Shown one piece after another: positions 16,546-23,920 of a DNA stretch of 64,000 nucleotides. The position numbers and the translations under genes are program-made. The DNA comes from Elusimicrobiota bacterium (GTDB lineage: Bacteria > Elusimicrobiota > Elusimicrobia > UBA1565 > UBA9628), in NCBI GenBank assembly GCA_028868375.1, contig JAGWUP010000013.1, positions 1 to 64,000 on the forward strand. Reading direction: 5' to 3'. Position 1 is the first letter of the stretch. Every line of letters begins with the position of its first letter. The notes beneath the pieces are model-generated. The model did not search any database, was not told the origin of the DNA, and saw nothing but the letters and a program-made list of their open reading frames with translations.

Positions 16546-17853
16546 GTGCGCATGCTCGAGCTCATCGCCGACAAGAGGGACGGCCGCGCCCATTCCCCGG
16601 AGGAGCTGCGCTTCATCGCCCGGGCGGCCGCGGCGGGCTCGGTCCCGGACTACCAGCTCTCCGCCTGGCTGATGGCCGTCTGCTGCCGCGGCATGACGCG
16701 GCCGGAGACCGTCGAGCTGACCCGCGCGATGGCTTCCTCCGGCCGGCGGCTCAACCTGCGGGCCCTGCGCGCCCCCAAGCTCGACAAGCATTCCACGGGC
16801 GGGGTGGGCGACGGGATATCCCTGGCCCTGGCCCCGCTGGTCGCCGAGGCCGGCCTGGTCGTTCCGATGATGTCCGGCCGCGGGCTGGGGCACACCGGCG
16901 GCACGCTCGACAAGCTGGAGGCGATCCGCGGCCTGCGCGTGCGCTTGAGCCCCGCCGAGATCCTCCCCCGCCTGCGCTCCGTCGGCGCCTGCATGTTCGG
17001 CCAGACCTCAAGCCTGGCGCCGGCCGACCGCAAGCTCTACCAATTGCGCGACGCCACCGCGACGATCCAGTCGCCGCCGCTGGTGGTGGCCTCCATCCTG
17101 TCCAAGAAATTGGCGGAGGACCTGGACGCCCTGGTCCTCGACGTCAAGGTCGGCAGCGGGGCGATCTTCCAGGACCAGCGGCGGGCCGAGGAATTGGCGC
17201 GGGAGCTGGTCGGCACGGCGCGCGGCCTGGGATTGCGCTGCGTGGCGCTGCTGACGGCGATGGAGCAGCCCCTGGGGCGCTATGTCGGCAACGCCCTGGA
17301 GATCCGGCAGGCCGTCGAGATCCTGCAGGGCGATCGCAGGTCCGCCGACTATCTGGAGGTCCTGCTGGCCTTGGGCGGCTGGATGGTCCATCTGGGCGGC
17401 AAGGCGAAGTCGCCGCGGGACGGCTCGCGCCTGCTGGAGGGCCTGATCCGCTCCGGCCGGGCCTACGAGCGCCTGCGCCGGCTGGTGGCCGCGCAGGGCG
17501 GAGACGTCCGGCAGCTCGACGACGCGGGCCGCCTGCCGCGCTCGCGCGCCCGGCTGTCGGTGGCGGCGCCGCGCCGCGGATATCTCTCGCGCCTGGACGC
17601 GCGCTTGGTGGGCGAGGCCGCCGTCCGCTTGGGGGCGGGACGGCAGACGATGGAGGAGTCCCTGGACTACGGCGCGGGCTTGGTCTTGGAGAAGAAGGTC
17701 GGGGATTACGTGCGGCGCGGCGAGACGCTGGCCACGCTCTACGGCGCGGATTCCGCAAGGCTCAAGCAGGGCTTGGAGCGCTTCGCCGGCGCCTTCTCGA
17801 TCTCGGCGAGGGCCCCGGCCGCCCGTCCGGTCGTGCTCAAGACTCTGGCGTGA
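16546..17853 (+). CDS. pyrimidine-nucleoside (thymidine) phosphorylase
   Basis: 435 residues, DeoA/Pdp family. Signature DKHSTGGVGDGISLALAPL, MMSGRGLGHTGGTLDKLEAI, a Lys/Ser phosphate region (LASKK-like SILSKKLAEDLDALVLDVKVG) and a C-terminal alpha/beta domain with the family-typical YGAGLVLEKKVGDYV. Cleaves thymidine/uridine with phosphate. GTG start 16546 lies 7 bases after the PNP stop. Confidence 0.94.
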   Translation: MRMLELIADKRDGRAHSPEELRFIARAAAAGSVPDYQLSAWLMAVCCRGMTRPETVELTRAMASSGRRLNLRALRAPKLDKHSTGGVGDGISLALAPLVAEAGLVVPMMSGRGLGHTGGTLDKLEAIRGLRVRLSPAEILPRLRSVGACMFGQTSSLAPADRKLYQLRDATATIQSPPLVVASILSKKLAEDLDALVLDVKVGSGAIFQDQRRAEELARELVGTARGLGLRCVALLTAMEQPLGRYVGNALEIRQAVEILQGDRRSADYLEVLLALGGWMVHLGGKAKSPRDGSRLLEGLIRSGRAYERLRRLVAAQGGDVRQLDDAGRLPRSRARLSVAAPRRGYLSRLDARLVGEAAVRLGAGRQTMEESLDYGAGLVLEKKVGDYVRRGETLATLYGADSARLKQGLERFAGAFSISARAPAARPVVLKTLA

Positions 17854-17861
17854 GGAGAACT

Positions 17862-18488
17862 ATGGCGAAACTGATCGTCTGCGAGCATCCGCTCATCCAG
17901 GAGAAGCTGGCCGGGCTGCGCGACAAGCACACCCGTCCGGAGGAGTTCCGACAGATGATGGAGGAGGCCGGCGCCCTGATCGGCTACGAGGCCCTGCGGG
18001 AGCTGCCGACCCGCAAGACGCAGGTCCAAACCCCGCTTAAGACCGCGCAGGCGGAATTTCTCGAGCAGCCGGTGACCTTCGTCGCCGTGCTGCGCGCGGG
18101 CCTGGGCCTTCTGCCGGGCTTGCTGCGCCTGGTGCCGGAGGCGGGCGTCGGGCATATCGGGCTCTACCGCAATGAAAAGACGTTGAGCCCGGTGCGCTAC
18201 TACGTCCGCCTTCCCCGCAACATCGGCGACTCCTTCGTGGTCGTTTGCGATCCGATGCTGGCCACCGGAGGCTCCGCCGTGGAGGCGATCAACATCCTCA
18301 AGACCGACGGGGCGCGCCGCCTGGCCCTGGTGACCCTGCTGGCCAGCCGCGCCGGCGTCAAGCGCGTCCACGAGGCCCATCCGGGCGTGCCGATCTACAC
18401 GGCCGCGGTCGACGCCCAGCTCAACAAGGCCGGCTACATCGTGCCGGGCTTGGGCGACGCCGGCGACCGCTTGTTCGCGACGAGTTGA
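17862..18488 (+). CDS. upp: uracil phosphoribosyltransferase
   Basis: 208 residues. Begins MAKLIVCEHPLIQEKLAGLR, then RAGLGLLPGLLRLVPEAGVGHIG, the PRPP loop VVVCDPMLATGGSAVEAI, and C-terminal YIVPGLGDAGDRLF that binds uracil. Converts uracil released by the upstream phosphorylase to UMP with PRPP. Good Shine-Dalgarno (GAGGAG) overlapping the previous stop. Confidence 0.96.
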   Translation: MAKLIVCEHPLIQEKLAGLRDKHTRPEEFRQMMEEAGALIGYEALRELPTRKTQVQTPLKTAQAEFLEQPVTFVAVLRAGLGLLPGLLRLVPEAGVGHIGLYRNEKTLSPVRYYVRLPRNIGDSFVVVCDPMLATGGSAVEAINILKTDGARRLALVTLLASRAGVKRVHEAHPGVPIYTAAVDAQLNKAGYIVPGLGDAGDRLFATS

Positions 18489-18512
18489 CCCCTTTGGAGA
18501 GACGCAAGCCGG

Positions 18513-19448
18513 CTACCGCAGGTCGACCTTGGCCCAGGTCTCGAAGGTTCCCGTTCCCGAAACCGTCGCGGTCCCGCCGTTGGCCCAGCCGTCGACGCCG
18601 ACCTCATTATTGACGGTCACGGTCACCGGCTGATGGTCGATCGTCGCCTTGCCGATCGGCTTGTTGTTCCGGTCGTAGACGGTGGCGGTGCCGCTGACCT
18701 CGGCCGTGCCCTTCGCCTGTCCGACGGCCCGGTAGCCGTGCCACTGGATGTAGGCGTTGCCCGTGACCGGCACCGTCGCATGCTCGCCGTCCGGGCCCTT
18801 CAGCTTGGCCTCTCCGGAGACGTCGAAGGCGCCGGAAAACCAGTAGGGGTCGCTTTGGAAGCTGACGCCGCCCTGTCCGGAGACCTGGCCGGAGCCGATC
18901 ATGATCAGCTCGTCCGGCCGCGAGGAATCCTGGGGCAGCTTGCTGGCGTCCACGGAGACCACGCCGGAGATCGGAAAGTCGCCGTGGATGTGGACGAAGG
19001 TCCCGTCGGAGCTCCCGGTGACCTTGACTCCCTCGTCCATGCCGATCGTCGTGACGACCCTGCCGCTCTTGTCGGCGAGGTCGCAGGTGCCCTGGACGTA
19101 GCCCCAGCCGTCGACCTGTCCCTTTCCAAGGAAGCCGATGCCGGAGACGTTGGCCTGGCCGCTGAAATACATCAGGCAGCTCAGGCCGTGGGAGGCCGTG
19201 ACCTCGACGCTGCCGTAGATGGGCACGTTCTTGGCGGTGAAATAATTCGTTCCCGGATTAACCGTCACGCCGCCGCCCTCGCGTCCGGGACCCGAGACGG
19301 AGCCGGCGCCTTGATAGATGACCGGCACCATGCCGGTGGGCGGCGTCGCGGGCGCGACCGGGCGTCCCGGCACAGAACCCGGGACTTGGGCGCTGGCGCC
19401 CAGCCCCAGCGAAAGAAGAACGGCGACCAAAGCGGACGACGTTTTCAT
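18513..19448 (-). CDS. secreted beta-rich protein of unknown function
   Basis: 311 residues with a signal peptide (MKTSSALVAVLLSLGLGASA, then QV), a Pro-rich linker, then many short beta segments carrying repeated GSGxVSG, GKGQVDG and SGTGTFE patterns, with few charged helices; it probably forms a beta-helix or beta-sandwich array. No family recognised. ATG 19448 is chosen because GGGAGG lies 5 bases upstream and the signal peptide starts there. TAGAAT at 19485-19490 is the -10. Carries the shared upstream element (19514-19553). Confidence 0.72.
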   Translation of the reverse strand: MKTSSALVAVLLSLGLGASAQVPGSVPGRPVAPATPPTGMVPVIYQGAGSVSGPGREGGGVTVNPGTNYFTAKNVPIYGSVEVTASHGLSCLMYFSGQANVSGIGFLGKGQVDGWGYVQGTCDLADKSGRVVTTIGMDEGVKVTGSSDGTFVHIHGDFPISGVVSVDASKLPQDSSRPDELIMIGSGQVSGQGGVSFQSDPYWFSGAFDVSGEAKLKGPDGEHATVPVTGNAYIQWHGYRAVGQAKGTAEVSGTATVYDRNNKPIGKATIDHQPVTVTVNNEVGVDGWANGGTATVSGTGTFETWAKVDLR

Positions 19449-19513
19449 ACGGCCTCCCGGGCTTCCAAAAAGCGAGCCCACTGGATTCTAGCTTGGTGGA
19501 CAGCCGCAGGAGA

Positions 19514-19553
19514 ATGGGCCGTTGGACCCTGGGAGATACAGTCTTTAGTCCTA
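19514..19553 (-). promoter_or_regulatory. shared secreted-gene upstream element, copy 2
   Basis: Plus-strand ATGGGCCGTTGGACCC (19514-19529) differs from copy 1 (7003-7018) at one of 16 bases. Thirteen bases later CTTTAGTCCTA (19543-19553) matches CTTTGGGCCTA of copy 1 at 9 of 11 positions. It ends 23 bp upstream of the TAGAAT -10 of the gene starting at 19448. Confidence 0.55.
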
Positions 19554-19712
19554 GGCCTGGCTGCGGCAGACGTTGGGCCACTGGCAGGTGGTCACCGGGG
19601 CTTTTTCTGCGGAGCAGACGTTGGGCCACTGGCAGGCGGAGACGGAGGTCCGGGCGGCGGCAACGGGGGCTTTTTGCGGGAGCAGCGAGGCGATCAGGAT
19701 CAGGGTCGGCAT
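19551..19712 (-). CDS. 53-residue peptide with duplicated CQWPNVC motif
   Basis: ATG at 19710-19712 follows GAGAGGAAACA, a good ribosome-binding site. The peptide starts with a hydrophobic segment (MPTLILIASLLPQ) and has two units, each KAPV ... CQWPNVC (C27/C33 and C43/C49). The 21 bases encoding the repeat are identical in both copies (19566-19586 and 19614-19634). A TACACT -10 is at 19744-19749 and an FNR-type box is 70 bp further up. It may be an exported, disulfide-containing or modified peptide. No modification enzyme or transporter is adjacent. No family recognised. Confidence 0.6.
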   Translation of the reverse strand: MPTLILIASLLPQKAPVAAARTSVSACQWPNVCSAEKAPVTTCQWPNVCRSQA

Positions 19713-19809
19713 ATTGTTTCCTCTCATTTTTTGCGACAAGGCCAGTGTAGCGCGCAAGGCGCGCCGCGGCCCAGCGCGCGGGTCAAGCGCCGAACTTGAT
19801 GGGGGTCAA

Positions 19810-19823
19810 TTGATCTGGGTCAA
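19810..19823. promoter_or_regulatory. FNR-type operator
   Basis: TTGAT-CTGG-GTCAA matches the FNR consensus TTGAT-N4-ATCAA at 9 of 10 positions. It sits between the FNR-like regulator gene (stop at 19851) and the 53-residue peptide gene, centred about 80 bp upstream of the peptide gene's predicted transcript start. Confidence 0.55.
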
Positions 19824-19854
19824 AAGACCCAGCAGCTGGGACCGAAAGTCCTAG
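19815..19854. repeat. two adjacent hairpins after the FNR-like gene
   Basis: CTGGGTC-AAAA-GACCCAG (19815-19832, perfect 7-bp stem) and CTGGGAC-CGAAA-GTCCTAG (19836-19854, one G-T pair) lie next to each other, the second overlapping the regulator's stop codon. Neither is followed by a T-run on the gene strand, so they are not simple terminators. The second contains TAGGAC on the gene strand, as in the shared secreted-gene element. Confidence 0.5.
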
Positions 19855-20558
19855 GGCGAGAAGCCCGCCAGGGCGCGCAGCCCGGGCTCGTCGAGAATGA
19901 CGAGATCCCGCTCCTTCTTCTGGAGCAGCCGGCGCTCTTCGAAATCCCGCAGCAGGCGCACCGCGGTCTCTATGGTCAGCCCGGCCATCTCCGCCAGGTC
20001 GCGGCGCTTGATGCCGCTGACGACGGGGCGCGGCTTGGCCGGCTTCATCATCCGCACCAGCGTGTCGGCCAGGCGGTTGCGCGCGGGCTTGAAGGCGATG
20101 TCGCGGGCCTTGTTCTCGCCGCGCCGCACGTCGCGGGCCAACTCGCGCAGCAGGGCGCGCGAGGCGTGCGGATATTGCTCTAAAAACTGGAAGAAGGTCG
20201 GGGCGTCGACCATCGATATGATGGAGGGCCGCAGCGCCTCCCCGGTGCCCATGTAGGGGCCGTCGTTGGCCAAGAGGGTGATGTGCCCCAGCAAGTCGCC
20301 GGGGCTTTCCAGGCGCGTGATCAGCTGCTGGCCGGTGCGGCTGGACTTGTAGATCTTCACGCTGCCGGTGCAGACGACGTAGACGCCCAGAGGCATCGTG
20401 CCCTCGTGGAAGACGACCTCTCCGGCCCGAAAGGGATGCGCCAGGCGCATCTCCCGCCAGGCTTTCTTCGATTCCTTGGTCCCGAGCAGCTCGTAGAGGC
20501 AGTTCTTTCGGTGCGGGCACCAATCGCAGTTCGGTGCTTCTCTCTTGGAAAAAGCCAT
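19851..20558 (-). CDS. Crp/Fnr family regulator with FNR-type iron-sulfur cysteines
   Basis: 235 residues. N-terminal C11-x2-C14-x5-C20 is the exact FNR spacing for three [4Fe-4S] ligands. C63 in YVVCTGSVKIY could be the fourth, although FNR's own fourth ligand lies later. A cyclic-nucleotide-binding-like barrel (residues 40-150) and a C-terminal winged helix (KRRDLAEMAGLTIETAVRLL) follow. Probably an oxygen- or NO-sensing activator/repressor. TATCCT about 30 bases upstream of the ATG is a possible -10. The FNR box downstream suggests it controls the small peptide gene and perhaps itself. Confidence 0.85.
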   Translation of the reverse strand: MAFSKREAPNCDWCPHRKNCLYELLGTKESKKAWREMRLAHPFRAGEVVFHEGTMPLGVYVVCTGSVKIYKSSRTGQQLITRLESPGDLLGHITLLANDGPYMGTGEALRPSIISMVDAPTFFQFLEQYPHASRALLRELARDVRRGENKARDIAFKPARNRLADTLVRMMKPAKPRPVVSGIKRRDLAEMAGLTIETAVRLLRDFEERRLLQKKERDLVILDEPGLRALAGFSP

Positions 20559-20641
20559 CGCCGACCCCGGGCTTGCCCGAGGCCTCAGTCAGGATACCAT
20601 TTTTGGCCCGCCGCCGGACGCCCAAGCCCGGCTACGCCGGC

Positions 20642-21859
20642 TTAGCGCGCGGCCAGGGAGCGCTTCAGGTGGCCGGAGAGCGCCGCTTGGAAGGCCGGCA
20701 GCTCGCGGACCGCGTCGAGCTCGGAGTCGGTCCTGGCCAGCAGCATGTAGCGCCTGAGCTCAGCCTTGGACGGGGCCGATTCGAGTGTCTCGTTGAGGGC
20801 GTGGATCGATTCCTGGTAGCGGCCGCTGACGGCGTAGGCCAGGGCCAATTGATAATGCGCGGCCGCGTCCATGGGCGCCTCCTGCACGCAGCGGCGCAGG
20901 ACCGCGATGGCCTGCCGCGAGAGGCCCAGCTTGTTGTAGGAGGCGCCGACGCGCTCGTAGACGACCGCGATCTGGGTCGGGCTCAGGATGCCCGATTTGC
21001 GGTCGAGAGCCAGGGCCTTCAGATATAAATCGATCGCGCCGCGGTAGCGCTCGAACTGGAAATCCCCGTTGGCCGCGCCCAGGGCGTCGAGCACCGCCTG
21101 GTCGGCTTTCTTCAAGGTTTTGGACGCTTGCGGAGCGCCGGCGGCCGCGCCGACCGAGTCGCGCAAGTCCTTCGGCGCCGCCGCGCCCGGAGCCGGGGCG
21201 GAGGCATCGTAGCGGCGCAGCTCCGCCAGGTTGGCCGCGCTGGCCAGCATCGGGGAGAACTTCGGGTCGGTCTCGATGACGCGCACCAGCTCCCCCTCTT
21301 CTTTCCGTTCCCGCGCCTTGCGCAGGGCCAGCTGCAGGTCCGCCGCCGACTTGTCCAGCTCCTTCATGCGAAAGCGCAATCTGGCCGCGTAGAGCGGCAG
21401 CATCGGGTTGCTCGGGTCCGCCCGGAAGGCCTTCCGAAACGCGTCCATGGCGGCCTCGTCGCTGCCCAGGGCCTCATAGGACATCCCCAGGCTGTGGTAG
21501 AGCTTGTAGGGTTGCCTCAACTGCGACAGCGACGGGTCCAGCCCCAGGGCACGCGCGTAGTCCTTGACCGTCTCCAGGGCGTCGGCCCTGTCGGCCGAGT
21601 CCGGGTCTCCGTTGGAAAAGCCCCGCTGATAATGGGCGTAGCCTAAAAGGAAGTAGGCGGCGCTGCCCCCTCCGGCATGGGCCGCGCCGGAGAACTCGGC
21701 GATCGCCTTCGAGTAATCCCCGCGCCGCAGAGCCGTGGTGCCCTCTCGCATCAGCGCCTCGGCCCGCCCCGCGGCCGCCGCCGGCGCCGCACAGGCCAGG
21801 GCCAAGGCCAAAGCCCAAGACAGCGCCGCGCCCGCCTTCTCAATCCCCTCTCGCCGCAT
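20642..21859 (-). CDS. secreted TPR-repeat protein
   Basis: About 405 residues with a signal peptide (ALSWALALALACAAPAAA). TPR-type helices run along the rest: EALMREGTTALRRGDYSKAI, AAYFLLGYAHYQRG, LYHSLGMSYEALGSDEAAMDAFRKAFRADPSNP, and near the C-terminus YERVGASYNKLGLSRQAIAVLRRC and AHYQLALAYAVSGRYQESI. Likely a periplasmic scaffold. Start 21859 (MRREG) is preferred over the in-frame ATG six codons earlier because TACACT (21867-21872) ends 7 bases before it, and the upstream ATG would lie inside the promoter. It carries the shared element at 21896-21932. Confidence 0.78.
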   Translation of the reverse strand: MRREGIEKAGAALSWALALALACAAPAAAAGRAEALMREGTTALRRGDYSKAIAEFSGAAHAGGGSAAYFLLGYAHYQRGFSNGDPDSADRADALETVKDYARALGLDPSLSQLRQPYKLYHSLGMSYEALGSDEAAMDAFRKAFRADPSNPMLPLYAARLRFRMKELDKSAADLQLALRKARERKEEGELVRVIETDPKFSPMLASAANLAELRRYDASAPAPGAAAPKDLRDSVGAAAGAPQASKTLKKADQAVLDALGAANGDFQFERYRGAIDLYLKALALDRKSGILSPTQIAVVYERVGASYNKLGLSRQAIAVLRRCVQEAPMDAAAHYQLALAYAVSGRYQESIHALNETLESAPSKAELRRYMLLARTDSELDAVRELPAFQAALSGHLKRSLAAR

Positions 21860-21895
21860 CCATGCCAGTGTAGCCATGTCGTCTCGCCTGGGTAA

Positions 21896-21932
21896 GGGTC
21901 CGCGGGCCTAAACAGATATGGGTCCTTGGACC
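21896..21932 (-). promoter_or_regulatory. shared secreted-gene upstream element, copy 3
   Basis: Plus strand: GGGTCCGCGGGCCTA (21896-21910), 7 bases, then ATGGGTCCTTGGACC (21918-21932). On the gene strand this reads GGTCCAAGGACCCAT ... TAGGCCCGCGGACCC. The TAGGCC block is about 31 bp upstream of the TACACT -10, one helical turn further than in copies 1, 2, 4 and 6. Confidence 0.45.
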
Positions 21933-22067
21933 TGCTTGCCTTAAGCCGAGCATAGCCGCATTCCGTTGCGGCCTCTTTGCGTCCCGGTAAAAAGCCGGCT
22001 AAGAAGCCTATAGCCTCAAGACAGGCTCTAAGGAGCGCATGGCCGGGAATGCTATAATCCTTTCGCT

Positions 22068-22145
22068 GGTGGGTGTAGCTCAGCTGGTTAGAGCGTCTGG
22101 CTGTGAACCAGAAGGTCGGGGGTTCAAGTCCCCTCACTCACCCCA
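22068..22145 (+). tRNA. tRNA-His (GTG)
   Basis: Cloverleaf is complete. Position -1 G pairs with discriminator C, as required for tRNA-His; the acceptor GTGGGTG pairs with CACTCAC (one G-U); anticodon GTG sits in loop CTGTGAA; the T-arm is GGGGG/TTCAAGT/CCCCT; and CCA is encoded. An extended -10 (TGC TATAAT, 22053-22058) lies 9 bases upstream. Confidence 0.95.
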
Positions 22146-22153
22146 GTTTTGTC

Positions 22154-22437
22154 ATGGCACCCATCTCTCAGGATGCGCACATGAGCGCCCACGCCGATGC
22201 CCTCATTCGCTACACGACGAATAAAACGTTAAAGGCCGAGGCGGTTGCGGCGCTATTCGCCGACTCCGGCATCCGCCGGCCTATTGATGATTTGCCGCGC
22301 ATCGACAGGATGCTCAAGAACGCCAATTTGACGATTGCCGCATGGGAATGCATGCGGCGCCAAGCGCGGCGCAGTACTATCCGCGCACCGGCTTCAAGGA
22401 ATGTGGCGATTGCTTTTACATCGCTCGAATGCGGTGA
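22154..22437 (+). pseudogene. GNAT acetyltransferase remnant with internal deletion
   Basis: From 22181 the frame reads IRYTTNKTLKAEAVAALFAD then SGIRRPIDDLPRIDRMLKNA and NLTIAAWE, which is the N-terminal third of a common GNAT family. The core acetyl-CoA-binding part is missing. After about 22350 the C-terminal end appears in another frame (AAQYYPRTGFKECGDCFYIA, then RMR and TGA at 22435-22437). Loss of the middle plus a frame change makes a non-functional relic. It lies directly downstream of tRNA-His, in a patch of lower G+C. Confidence 0.7.
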
Positions 22438-22460
22438 GTTTGTCCGCTGTTTTCTTTATT

Positions 22461-22568
22461 TGGACGTCGGCGCGGCGCTGAGCGTGAAGACCGGGCGGTG
22501 CCTCCGAACAGCAAGAAGCATGAATTGGGCCGGCAGCAAGCCCGCCGGGAAGGGCGGACGAGAACGGA
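22461..22568 (-). pseudogene. degenerate fragment of the doxX gene
   Basis: About 35 bases at 22462-22496 are nearly identical to the 3' end of the intact doxX gene (23497-23531: GGACGTCGGCGCGGCGCTGA and the bases after it). The following segments (CCGAACAGCA, then ATGAATTGGGCCGGCAGC) match two further parts of doxX (23690s and 23759 onward) with the sequence between them deleted. It is a shrunken second copy lying 1.0 kb from the full gene, with the nucleotidyltransferase module between. Confidence 0.7.
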
Positions 22569-22583
22569 AAGGGTTGCCGAGGG

Positions 22584-23144
22584 CTATTTGATCCTTTTTC
22601 GGATCAAGGCCAGTTCTTTATGGACTTTCAACTGGGAACAGGACAGCAAAAGTAATTCTTCATTGATTCGTCCGGCGTGGATTTCGAGCAACTGCCGCGC
22701 GTCTTCAAAATCAATTCCGCCACCGGCGAGAAGCTTCATCGCGATTAAATCCTCGCGTCGGAGCACGGGCAGATCCCATGCCCCCAATCGCAACCGCACG
22801 GATCTTCCGATCGCGTCCGCCTCGAACGATCGGCACGCGGGAAGTATGTCGATCGTCGGCCGCTCCCCCATCGTCGGCGGCGTCAATCTGAAAATTTCGG
22901 GGATGGGGTCGTCGCTATCCCCTTTTCTGTGTTCAACTTTGTAGCCCTGTTTTCGGAACTCTTTGGACAGCAGTGTTTTCGCTGTCGCATCGGCCAAGAC
23001 TAGAAAATCCAAATCTTGCGTGGCCCTAACGACGCCCCACGCCACGACTGCCCAACCGCCGATCAGCGCATGACGTATATTCAGATCGTCCAACAGACGC
23101 GTGGCCAGTTGGAGATCGTCGAGCGGGCCCTTATCGGGCGGCAT
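22584..23144 (-). CDS. nucleotidyltransferase (MNT/AbiEii-like)
   Basis: 186 residues. The pol-beta-type core is visible: ALIGGWAVVAWGVVRATQDL followed by DFLVLAD gives the GG(W) helix and the D-x-D metal motif; TIDILPA supplies the third acidic residue; LPVLRREDLIAMKLLAGGGI is the typical C-terminal part of minimal NTases. Such proteins are AMP- or NMP-transferring halves of toxin-antitoxin or abortive-infection pairs. Its ATG lies inside the end of the small gene at 23131-23343 (14-base overlap). Lower G+C and the surrounding relics suggest acquisition. Confidence 0.75.
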   Translation of the reverse strand: MPPDKGPLDDLQLATRLLDDLNIRHALIGGWAVVAWGVVRATQDLDFLVLADATAKTLLSKEFRKQGYKVEHRKGDSDDPIPEIFRLTPPTMGERPTIDILPACRSFEADAIGRSVRLRLGAWDLPVLRREDLIAMKLLAGGGIDFEDARQLLEIHAGRINEELLLLSCSQLKVHKELALIRKRIK

Positions 23145-23343
23145 TATGACGAGGGGACGGGCGATTCCAGAGACGCCGAATATCCCGCGGCGAGAAGCCG
23201 CAAGTTTTCAAGCCGGCGCTGAACAATGCGTGCGCGCCCAAGAGCAGCGATTCAGCGGCTCGCATGCGTCGCGCGGGCGTTCGCCGGCGTTGGCGCGCGG
23301 CCAGTTCGCTTCTCAGTTGACGACGCAATCTTGATTCTGCCAT
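23131..23343 (-). CDS. small basic protein paired with the nucleotidyltransferase
   Basis: 70 residues: a basic N-terminus, then RRTPARRMRAAESLLLGAHA followed by LFSAGLKTCGFSPRDIRRLW and NRPSPRHN. The layout (P-A-R-M helix, G-A-LF-GLK-GFSP-(D/E)IRRLW) is like the short proteins commonly encoded just before minimal nucleotidyltransferases. Promoter: TTGAAT-17-TATAGT on the minus strand at 23362-23390 with TGC before the -10. Its stop overlaps the partner start. Antidote or specificity subunit is an inference. Confidence 0.5.
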   Translation of the reverse strand: MAESRLRRQLRSELAARQRRRTPARRMRAAESLLLGAHALFSAGLKTCGFSPRDIRRLWNRPSPRHNAAR

Positions 23344-23485
23344 GGGAAACCCAAAACCACTATAGCAGGCCTCCCGACTCAATTCAAGCGGCTGTACTGG
23401 TTCAGTACATCCCGTACACTTAGCCTCCTTTTTGACGAGATGCCCAACGATTATAGAACTCCATTGGGGTGATTTGCGGGTATTT

Positions 23486-23887
23486 TTACTCGGACGTCGG
23501 CGCGGCGCTGAGCGTGAAGATCGGCGCGAAATAGCCTCGATAGGAATAGAGCAGGAAAAGCTCCAAGACGGAGAACACCGCCCCCGGAGCGATTCCGGCT
23601 CCCCCCATCAACAGGATGTGAAACGTCAGGATGTTGACGAGCACGGGGCCGAGCAGGCTCAGCCCTATCGGCGCGGTGCCCCCGAACAGCAGGAAGGCGC
23701 CCCCGAGGAACTCAAAGATCCCGACCAGCGTCATCCAGTGTGTCGGCCACATGACGGCCATGAATTGGGCCGGCAGCGAGCCCGCGGGGATGGGCGGCTG
23801 GGGCAGAAACGGATGAAGCAGGTTGGCTCCAAAGACGACGAAGCCCAGGCCGAGGATGAATCGACTGACGGTCGTTGCGATTTTCAT
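23486..23887 (-). CDS. DoxX family membrane protein
   Basis: 133 residues with four membrane helices: ISRF-like start SRFILGLGFVVFGANLLHPF, MTLVGIFEFLGGAFLLFGG, LGPVLVNILTFHILLM and VFSVLELFLLYSYRGYFAPI. The pattern is that of DoxX/DoxD-like quinone-linked or stress membrane proteins; the precise role is not determinable. GGAGG lies 6 bases before the ATG. Part of its sequence is duplicated in degenerate form at 22461-22568. Confidence 0.8.
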   Translation of the reverse strand: MKIATTVSRFILGLGFVVFGANLLHPFLPQPPIPAGSLPAQFMAVMWPTHWMTLVGIFEFLGGAFLLFGGTAPIGLSLLGPVLVNILTFHILLMGGAGIAPGAVFSVLELFLLYSYRGYFAPIFTLSAAPTSE

Positions 23888-23920
23888 GGCGCCTCCGTGC
23901 TTCCTTCGAATTAACCGACT

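Noticed and set aside
19836-19854. Factor-independent terminator of the FNR-like gene
   Set aside because: The hairpin lacks a following T-run on the gene strand and overlaps the stop codon.
22456-23530. Near-direct repeats around the nucleotidyltransferase module as insertion-sequence ends
   Set aside because: The repeats are pieces of doxX coding sequence, not terminal inverted repeats, and no transposase is present. Gene duplication and decay explains them better.
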